Shown here one piece after another: positions 7,367-12,736 of a DNA stretch of 12,736 bases (the first letter of the stretch is position 1; each line of letters starts with the position of its first letter). Under the pieces are notes generated by a model, which saw only the letters and a list, made by a program, of their open reading frames with translations, did not search any database and was not told the origin of the DNA. The position numbers and the translations under genes are program-made. Source of the DNA: Geobacter sp. (GTDB lineage: Bacteria; Desulfobacterota; Desulfuromonadia; Geobacterales; Pseudopelobacteraceae). The DNA lies in assembly GCA_027346925.1 (NCBI GenBank), contig DAIERH010000050.1:1-12736 (forward strand), written 5' to 3'.

Positions 7367-8149
7367 ATGGCAAAAAAAGAAAAATCGGAATACCTCATCC
7401 AGGCCGTATCCCACGCCCTTGATCTGTTGGAGCAATTCCACGATGAAATTGACGAATTGGGCGTCACCGAGCTCAGCAAACGTCTGAAGCTCCATAAAAA
7501 CAACGTGTTCAGGCTGCTGGCGACACTGGAGTCGCGCGGCTACATCGAACAGAACCGGGTGACTGAGAACTACCGCCTGGGTCTCAAAACCCTGGAACTC
7601 GGCCAGACCTTCATCCGCCAGATGGGGCTGTTGCGCCAGTCCAAGCCGGTGCTGGAGGCGTTGGTCAGGGAGTGCAACGAGACCACCTACGTGGCCATCC
7701 TCAAGGAACTCAACATCATCTACCTGGACGCGGTGGAGACAGACATGACCGTACGGGTCGTGCCGCGGGTCGGTTCGCGCCTGCCGGCCTACTGCACCGC
7801 CGCCGGCAAGGTCCAGATCGCCTACATGAGCGACGAAGAGCTGGAGAACTATCTCCCCACCAAGGAGTTGAAACGTTTCACCAACAACACCATCACCGAT
7901 CGGGACACCCTCAAGCGGCAGCTCAAGGTCATTGCCGAGCAGGGTTATGCCATTGACAACGAAGAACTCGATATCGGCGTAAAATGCGTCGGCGCACCGA
8001 TCCGCGACTACACCCGCCGTATCATCGGCGCGGTCAGCATCTCCGGTCCCTCCATGCGCTTCTCGGATGAGCGCATAGAAACAGAACTGATCCCGCTGGT
8101 GGTGAAGGCGGCGGAGGAGATCTCCACCAAGCTGGGTTTCCAGAAGTAG
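7367..8149 (+). CDS. IclR-family transcriptional regulator
   Basis: A 260-residue DNA-binding regulator. Residues 13-75 form the winged helix-turn-helix (GVTELSKRLKLHKNNVFRLLATLESRGYIEQ, recognition helix near 43-56), and about 85-257 form the effector-binding domain, with the family features PAYCTAAGKVQIAYMS, GVKCVGAPIRD and GAVSISGPS. Cys143 and Cys207 lie where ligand-pocket residues occur in relatives. Family members usually control catabolic genes and sense small organic acids or aromatic compounds. Here no catabolic operon is adjacent, so its target is elsewhere, is the divergent stress-protein gene, or is itself. The start has AGGA (7356-7359) 7 nt upstream. The gene stands alone between its own promoter and a strong terminator. 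Confidence 0.94.
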   Translation: MAKKEKSEYLIQAVSHALDLLEQFHDEIDELGVTELSKRLKLHKNNVFRLLATLESRGYIEQNRVTENYRLGLKTLELGQTFIRQMGLLRQSKPVLEALVRECNETTYVAILKELNIIYLDAVETDMTVRVVPRVGSRLPAYCTAAGKVQIAYMSDEELENYLPTKELKRFTNNTITDRDTLKRQLKVIAEQGYAIDNEELDIGVKCVGAPIRDYTRRIIGAVSISGPSMRFSDERIETELIPLVVKAAEEISTKLGFQK

Positions 8150-8175
8150 TTCAGAAGCACATGGCAAGAAGGAGA

Positions 8176-8198
8176 GGCGGCCCGCGGGCCGCCTTTTT
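8176..8198 (+). terminator. Intrinsic terminator of the IclR gene
   Basis: GGCGGCCCGCGGGCCGCC (8176-8193) is a perfect palindrome that folds into a GC stem of at least 7 bp, followed directly by TTTTT and then CGTTT. It lies 26 nt after the IclR stop and separates that gene from the polA operon. Confidence 0.93.
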
Positions 8199-8207
8199 CG
8201 TTTCTCC

Positions 8208-8236
8208 TTGAAGAGTTGGCCACCATTGGCTACTAT
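8208..8236 (+). promoter_or_regulatory. Putative promoter of the polA operon
   Basis: TTGAAG (8208-8213) and TACTAT (8231-8236) each match four of six sigma70 positions and are spaced by exactly 17 nt. The predicted start near 8243 lies about 20 nt before the first gene. A GCCA-CCAT-TGGC inverted repeat (8219-8230) occupies the spacer. It is the only promoter-like sequence between the terminator and the operon. Confidence 0.5.
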
Positions 8237-8262
8237 GTGCGAAACAACGCAGAGGAAGGGCT

Positions 8263-8454
8263 ATGCTGATCTATAAAGTGGTCGAACTGGGGACAGTGAC
8301 CGACGAGACCATCGAGAAGGCGCTCAACGAGTGGACCGCCAGCGGTTGGCGCTTTGACGGCATGCAGTTCGCCATGCGCGAATCCAGCAGAAGGCCGAGC
8401 ATGGCGTTCGTGGTCTTCACCCGCGAACAGCCGGACGCAGGTGGAACGCCATGA
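8263..8454 (+). CDS. Small DUF4177-like protein
   Basis: A 63-residue soluble protein. It matches the pattern of the DUF4177 family: an opening strand YKVVEL, a helix (TDETIEKALNEWTASGWRFDGM) and closing strands ending AFVVFTRE, the usual plan of these one-domain proteins of unknown function. AGAGGA (8251-8256) lies 6 nt before the ATG. The stop overlaps the polA start as ATGA, so it is the first gene of the polA operon and translation of polA is probably coupled to it. The tail after the domain (QPDAGGTP) looks unstructured and also carries the polA ribosome site. A regulatory or accessory role to PolA is only suggested by position. Confidence 0.8.
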   Translation: MLIYKVVELGTVTDETIEKALNEWTASGWRFDGMQFAMRESSRRPSMAFVVFTREQPDAGGTP

Positions 8455-11192
8455 ACCATGATGACACCCTCTACCTGGTTGACGGCTCCTCCTACATCTA
8501 CCGCGCCTATTACGCCATCCGCCACCTCTCCTCACCCTCTGGCTTTCCCACCAACGCCATCTACGGCTTCATCCAGATGCTGCTCAAGCTGCTCAAGGAT
8601 CACGACCCGAAACACGTGGCAGTGGTGTTCGACGCAGGCCGGATCACCTTCCGGACCGGGATCTACCCGGAGTACAAGGCCAACCGCGCCGCCATGCCGG
8701 ACGATCTGCGCCTCCAGGTCGGACCGATCCGCGAGGTGGTGAACGCCTTCAACATTCCGGTACTGGAGCTGGAGGGTTTCGAGGCGGACGACATCATCGG
8801 CTGCCTGGCCGGCCGCTTCAGCACAAGCGGCGGCCGGGTGGTGGTGGTGACCGGCGACAAGGACCTGATGCAGATCGTGACCGGCGAGGTCACCCTGCTT
8901 GACACCATGAAGGGGGTGGCGTCGGGCATCCCGGAGGTGCGGGAGCGCTTCGGCGTGGGGCCGGAACTGGTGGCGGACATCCTCGGCCTGGCCGGTGACA
9001 GTTCGGACAACATCCCCGGCGTGCCGGGCATCGGCGAGAAGACCGCCATCAAACTGATCCAGGAATTCGGCTCGCTGGACGCGCTGCTTGAGCGGGCCGG
9101 CGAGGTCAAGGGCAAAATCGGCGAGAAACTGCGCGAGTTCCGCGACCAGGCACTGCTGTCCCGCCGCTTGGCCACCATCGTGCGCGACGTGCCGCTGGAG
9201 ATCGGCCTGGATGACCTGGCCCGCAGGGAACCGGACACCGTGTCCCTGAACGCCTTCTTCAAGCGATACGGCTTCACCACCCTGATCAAGGAGTTGACCG
9301 CCCAGGCCACCCTGTCCGCGGAGAGCTACCGTACCGTCGCCACGGCGGAGGCGTTGGAGGCTCTGGCCCAGGCGCTGGAGCAGGCCGGTGAGTTCGCCTT
9401 CGACCTGGAGACCACCAGCCTCGACCCCCGCGAGGCGGCGATTGTCGGGCTGTCGTTTTCCTTCAAGGACCACGAGGCGTATTACATCCCGGTGGGGCAT
9501 GTAACATCCCGTTCCCCCCACTCCGTGGAGGAGGGGACGTTATTCACCTCCCACCAGCACAAGGAGGAGTTCGCCCCGGGCCAAATCCACCGTCAGCAGG
9601 TCCTGGACCGCCTGCGACCGCTCTTTGAGACCCCCTCGTTGCGCAAGGCCGGCCAGAACATCAAGTTCGACATGCAGGTGCTGGCCAATCAGGACATCGG
9701 CGTGGCCGGGGTCTGGTTCGACACCATGGTTGCCTCCTACTGCCTCAACCCGGCCCGCGGCGGACACGGCCTGGACGCCCTCTCCCTGGAGCACCTGGGG
9801 CACAAGATGATCTCCTACGGGGAGGTGACCGGCAAGGGCAAGGGACAGGTGAACTTCTCCCGCGTGGAGATCGGGGCCGCCTCCCGCTATGCCTGCGAAG
9901 ACGCCGACGCCACCTGGCTGCTCAGGCGAAAATTCGAACCCCAGCTGAGGGAGGCCGGACTGGAGGGATTGTTCCGCGACGTGGAGATGCCGCTGGTGTC
10001 GATCCTGGCGGCAATGGAGGACCATGGCGTGTTGCTGGATACGACCATGCTGGAGGGCCTGTCGAGAGACTTCGCCACCCGGCTGGCTGAACTGGAGGGA
10101 CGCATCTTTGCCCTGGCCGGAGGACCGTTCAACCTCAATTCCCCCAAGCAGATGGGCGAGGCGCTGTTCGAACGCATGGGGCTCAAGAGCGGCAAGAAGA
10201 CCAAGGGCAAGACCGGCTGGTCCACGGACAACGAGGTTCTGACCAGCCTGGCGGAGGAGCACGAGATCGCCCGCCTGATCCTTGACTACCGCGGGGTCGC
10301 CAAGCTCAAATCCACCTACACGGACGCCCTGCCCCGCCTGGTCAGCCCCAAAACCGGCCGGGTGCACACCTCCTATTCGATCGCCGGCGCCAACACCGGC
10401 CGGCTCGCCTCGACCGACCCCAACCTGCAGAACATCCCGGGGCGCACGGAAGAAGGCGGGCGGATCCGCCGCGCCTTCGTCGCCTCGTTCTTTGACGACC
10501 CCTGGTTCGTCGCCGCCGACTACTCCCAGATCGAGCTGCGGGTCCTGGCCCACCTGTCCGGCGATCCTGTCTTCTGCCACGCCTTTGCCCACGACCAGGA
10601 CATCCATACCCGCACCGCGGCCGAGGTGTTCGGCCTGTTCCCGGAGATGGTCACCTCCGAGATGCGCCGCCAGGCCAAGACCATCAACTTCGGCATCATC
10701 TACGGCCAGGGGTCGTTCAGCCTGGCCAAACAACTGGGTATCGCCCGCAAGACGGCCGAGGAGTTCATAGCCGCCTACAAAGAGCGCCACAGCGGCGCCA
10801 TCGCATTCCTGGACGCCTGCATCCGCCAGGCCGAAGAGACCGGCTTCGTCACCACCATCCTGGGGCGCCGCCTGCCGATCCCCGATATCGGAAGCCAAAA
10901 CGGCAACGTGGCCGCCTTTGCCCGGCGCAATGCCATCAACTACCCGATCCAGGGCTCGGCGGCCGACATCATCAAGTGCGCCATGATCCGCGTGGACAGG
11001 CGCCTGCGGGCCGAAGGGCTGGCAAGCCGCCTGATCATGCAGGTTCATGACGAACTGGTCTTCGAGGTGCCGGGGGGGGAACTGCTGGCGATGGAATTGC
11101 TGGTGGAGGAGGAGATGTCCCATGCCGTGGAGACCAGGGTGCCCCTGAAGGTGGATATCAGTCACGGCGCCAACTGGAGCGAGGCGCACTGA
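8451..11192 (+). CDS. polA: DNA polymerase I
   Basis: A 913-residue polymerase with all three activities: gap filling, RNA primer removal and proofreading. The 5' nuclease domain (1 to about 290) has DGSSYIYRAYYA (Asp11), EADD (Glu111-Asp114), TGDKD (Asp136, Asp138) and GDSSDNIPG (Asp183, Asp186) plus the helix-hairpin-helix GVPGIGEKTA. The 3'-5' exonuclease keeps its metal residues Asp318 and Glu320 (DLET), Asp407 (KFD) and Tyr480/Asp484 (YACED), so proofreading should be active. The polymerase has motif A ADYSQIELR (Asp690), motif B RRQAKTINFGIIYG (Arg739, Lys743, Phe747, Tyr751) and motif C VHDE (Asp867). Compared with my memory of E. coli PolI, about 20 extra residues sit in the exonuclease domain at roughly 351-373. 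It overlaps the upstream small gene by 4 nt, and recO follows after 4 nt. Confidence 0.98.
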   Translation: MNHDDTLYLVDGSSYIYRAYYAIRHLSSPSGFPTNAIYGFIQMLLKLLKDHDPKHVAVVFDAGRITFRTGIYPEYKANRAAMPDDLRLQVGPIREVVNAFNIPVLELEGFEADDIIGCLAGRFSTSGGRVVVVTGDKDLMQIVTGEVTLLDTMKGVASGIPEVRERFGVGPELVADILGLAGDSSDNIPGVPGIGEKTAIKLIQEFGSLDALLERAGEVKGKIGEKLREFRDQALLSRRLATIVRDVPLEIGLDDLARREPDTVSLNAFFKRYGFTTLIKELTAQATLSAESYRTVATAEALEALAQALEQAGEFAFDLETTSLDPREAAIVGLSFSFKDHEAYYIPVGHVTSRSPHSVEEGTLFTSHQHKEEFAPGQIHRQQVLDRLRPLFETPSLRKAGQNIKFDMQVLANQDIGVAGVWFDTMVASYCLNPARGGHGLDALSLEHLGHKMISYGEVTGKGKGQVNFSRVEIGAASRYACEDADATWLLRRKFEPQLREAGLEGLFRDVEMPLVSILAAMEDHGVLLDTTMLEGLSRDFATRLAELEGRIFALAGGPFNLNSPKQMGEALFERMGLKSGKKTKGKTGWSTDNEVLTSLAEEHEIARLILDYRGVAKLKSTYTDALPRLVSPKTGRVHTSYSIAGANTGRLASTDPNLQNIPGRTEEGGRIRRAFVASFFDDPWFVAADYSQIELRVLAHLSGDPVFCHAFAHDQDIHTRTAAEVFGLFPEMVTSEMRRQAKTINFGIIYGQGSFSLAKQLGIARKTAEEFIAAYKERHSGAIAFLDACIRQAEETGFVTTILGRRLPIPDIGSQNGNVAAFARRNAINYPIQGSAADIIKCAMIRVDRRLRAEGLASRLIMQVHDELVFEVPGGELLAMELLVEEEMSHAVETRVPLKVDISHGANWSEAH
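9501..9569 (+). other. Extra in-frame segment in the PolA exonuclease domain, hairpin-forming
   Basis: Between YYIPVGH (ending residue 350) and APGQIHRQQVL (from 375) lie residues 351-373, where E. coli PolI has only about four (from recollection of that protein). The added segment is polar and low in hydrophobic residues. Its DNA folds: CGT-t-CCCC-cca-CTCC-gt-GGAG-ga-GGGG-ACG covers 9510-9539, and CCTCC (9547-9551) can pair with GGAGG (9563-9567). The combination of extra length and symmetry suggests an in-frame palindromic element. The insertion call depends on an alignment that I could not run. Confidence 0.5.
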
Positions 11193-11196
11193 GTCG

Positions 11197-11925
11197 ATGC
11201 GTGACGAGAAGCTCCAGGCCATTGTCCTCTCGACCCTCGACTACGGCGACAGCGACCGGATCGCGTCGCTGTTTACCCTGGAGCACGGCCGCATCAAGGC
11301 CTTTGCCCGGGCGGCCAGGAAGAGCCGCAAGCGCTTCGGCGCAGCCCTGGAGAGCTTTGCCCGCATCGAGGGCCAGGTCAGGATCAAGGACGGCCTGTCG
11401 GGACTCCAGCAGGCGGAGATCATCAGCGTCTACACCGGCATCCGCGCCGATCTGCCCCGCATCGCCCATGCCCTCTATGCCTGTGAACTGGTGGAGGCCA
11501 TGACCCCGGAAGGACATCCCCTGCCCCGGCTCTACCGCCTGCTGGCCGCCTGGCTGGACCGGCTGGAAACAACGGCTGCCGACGAATGTGACCGCCGCTT
11601 CTTCGAGATCAACCTGCTCAACATCCTGGGGTACCGTCCGGCACTGGAACAGTGCGGCCGCTGCGGCGCCCCCTTCGGGGCAGGCGGGGCGCTCCTGGCC
11701 CAGGGGTGCGAGCCGGTCTGCCGGGAGTGCGCCGCGGCAGGCAGGCCGCTGGCTACCGCCACCCTCAAGACCCTGCTGGCCTGCATGGGGACCGGCCGTT
11801 TCGGCCTTGTTCCCTTTCCCGGCGAGACGCTCTCCCAGGCCGGCGGGCTGCTGGACGAGGCACTTGCCGCCCATGCGGGCAAGCGTCTGAAAAGCCTGGA
11901 ATTCCTGCGGCAGGTATGCATATGA
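11197..11925 (+). CDS. recO: DNA repair protein RecO
   Basis: A 242-residue recombination mediator that works with RecR (and RecF) to load RecA on SSB-coated single-stranded gaps and to anneal complementary strands. Residues 1 to about 80 form the OB fold (AIVLSTLDYGDSDRIASLFTLEHGRIKAFARAARKSRKRFG), the normal family opening with its basic DNA-binding loop. The helical C-terminal domain contains a zinc site with CGRC (Cys153, Cys156) and CREC (Cys175, Cys178), as in many but not all RecO proteins. Length is normal. It starts 4 nt after the polA stop with only a weak ribosome site (GAGG about 12 nt upstream), so it probably relies on coupling to polA. Its stop overlaps the next ATG. Confidence 0.95.
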   Translation: MRDEKLQAIVLSTLDYGDSDRIASLFTLEHGRIKAFARAARKSRKRFGAALESFARIEGQVRIKDGLSGLQQAEIISVYTGIRADLPRIAHALYACELVEAMTPEGHPLPRLYRLLAAWLDRLETTAADECDRRFFEINLLNILGYRPALEQCGRCGAPFGAGGALLAQGCEPVCRECAAAGRPLATATLKTLLACMGTGRFGLVPFPGETLSQAGGLLDEALAAHAGKRLKSLEFLRQVCI

Positions 11926-12736
11926 ATCATTGGGCGGATTATTCGCGGCAACGGCGGACAGGGGTGGGGATGGCATCGATGAAACATTTGGCGGGTACGG
12001 CGTTTCTCATGCTGATCGTTCTCTACTACAGCAGCAGTGCCATGGCCGGCCAGACGAATTTCGACATCGATGTGCGGGAGTTGGGGCAACACCCTTCCGG
12101 GGCATCCGCCACGCCCAAGGAGAGCTTCGAGATCGACCTGAGGGAACTGCGCCGGGCACCGGCCGGCAGCAGCAAACCACCACACCGGGGCAGACGCAAA
12201 GACGCGGCACCGGCGGCGGCCGAAACGGCCGGCCGCGAGGGAACCAGCAGCTACACCGTCAAAGCGGGCGACTTCCTCTTTCTGATCCTGATGCGGGAAT
12301 ACGGCCTCTCCAACGCCGCAGCCGAACGGCTGATCCCCGAGGTGATGCGACTGAACGCTATTCACACACCCCGGGAACTGACCGTGGGGCAGCGCCTGAC
12401 CATACCGCTTCCCCCACCACATCCGGTCGCGCTCCGCACGCCGCAGCAGCCGCAACCCGCGGCGCCCCCGCCGCCCCAGGTGAAGCCAGCGGCGGCACCG
12501 GCCGAGCGCCAGGTATGCATCCCCGCTGCCCCCCCCTGCCACTTGGCCCGGGCCGTGGTGGAGCAGTTGGGTCTGGCAGCGGCACCGATCAGGCCCCTGC
12601 CGAACGAGTCGGCCTTCACGGCCGCCAGTGCCGACCTGAAACTGGTCGTTGCCTGCGGTCTGACCCCGGAGGAGGCCTACACCTACGGGCGGCTGCTGGT
12701 GTTCCATCATGCGCAGCTATTGACGTTCAAAGGGGA
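11922..12736 (+). CDS. Exported LysM-domain protein (cut by the right edge)
   Basis: The frame is open from ATG 11922 to the window end (271 codons), so the C-terminus is missing. A signal peptide is clear: MKHLAGTAFLMLIVLYYSSSAMA, residues 20-42. Two starts are possible. ATG 11922 overlaps the recO stop as ATGA with AGG 7 nt upstream. ATG 11979 would start exactly at the signal peptide and has GGGGTGGGG about 9 nt upstream. After the signal come two copies of an acidic motif, FDIDVREL (47-54) and FEIDLREL (69-76), a basic linker, a LysM-like module (111-163: YTVKAGDFLF...RLNAIHTPRELTVGQRLTIPLP) that would bind peptidoglycan, and a Pro/Ala-rich linker. A segment with Cys199, Cys206 and Cys245 follows. 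It is probably a periplasmic wall-binding protein; its link to polA and recO looks like simple co-transcription. Confidence 0.8.
   Translation, partial: MNHWADYSRQRRTGVGMASMKHLAGTAFLMLIVLYYSSSAMAGQTNFDIDVRELGQHPSGASATPKESFEIDLRELRRAPAGSSKPPHRGRRKDAAPAAAETAGREGTSSYTVKAGDFLFLILMREYGLSNAAAERLIPEVMRLNAIHTPRELTVGQRLTIPLPPPHPVALRTPQQPQPAAPPPPQVKPAAAPAERQVCIPAAPPCHLARAVVEQLGLAAAPIRPLPNESAFTAASADLKLVVACGLTPEEAYTYGRLLVFHHAQLLTFKG

Noticed and set aside
9540..11222. A 560-codon open frame on the minus strand opposite polA
   Set aside because: It lies entirely antisense to conserved PolA motifs, shows no recognisable domain or ribosome site, and is explained by the high GC content at third codon positions.
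11532..12710. A 392-codon minus-strand frame opposite recO and the LysM gene
   Set aside because: The plus strand gives a RecO zinc site, a signal peptide and a LysM module with overlapping start and stop codons, which the antisense frame lacks.

Overview
The window looks like ordinary chromosome from a GC-rich anaerobic deltaproteobacterium, most likely a Geobacter relative (Desulfuromonadota). This is inferred from the hopanoid-tailoring genes hpnJ and hpnK, the PolA and RecO sequences, and the style of the intergenic palindromes; no rRNA or other decisive marker is present. Genes are densely packed and GC-rich, with clear Shine-Dalgarno sites and many 4-nt ATGA overlaps. Two AT-rich gaps (about 6445-6677 and 7134-7366) stand out.

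Layout. At the left edge a minus-strand gene of unknown function runs off the window (1-248). Divergent from it are an alpha/beta hydrolase and a small exported helix-hairpin-helix protein. A promoter near 1724-1750 then leads into hpnJ, hpnK and a four-helix EamA/SMR-like membrane protein, tightly overlapped; in hopanoid producers HpnK and HpnJ convert the GlcNAc-hopanoid into the cyclitol ether. A 78-nt nested palindrome separates this operon from proC, the last enzyme of proline synthesis. A perfect 17-bp bidirectional hairpin ends proC and, from the other strand, a two-gene unit made of an exported polysaccharide deacetylase and a tiny eight-cysteine protein. Upstream of the deacetylase lies an inverted pair of triple 9-nt repeats, followed by a minus-strand universal stress protein. 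Divergent from that is an IclR-type regulator with a near-consensus sigma70 promoter, closed by a strong terminator.

The right third is one apparent operon: a DUF4177-like small protein, polA, recO and an exported LysM protein cut by the window end. PolA has all three domains with complete catalytic motifs, but carries an extra stretch of roughly 20 residues in its 3'-5' exonuclease domain whose DNA folds into hairpins, suggesting an in-frame palindromic element.

I see no CRISPR array, transposase, phage gene, tRNA or rRNA. Nothing here is clearly a new defence or metabolic system. The best candidates for something undescribed are the PolA insertion, the two palindromic repeat families, the small membrane protein tied to hpnJK, and the coupled Cys-rich protein.
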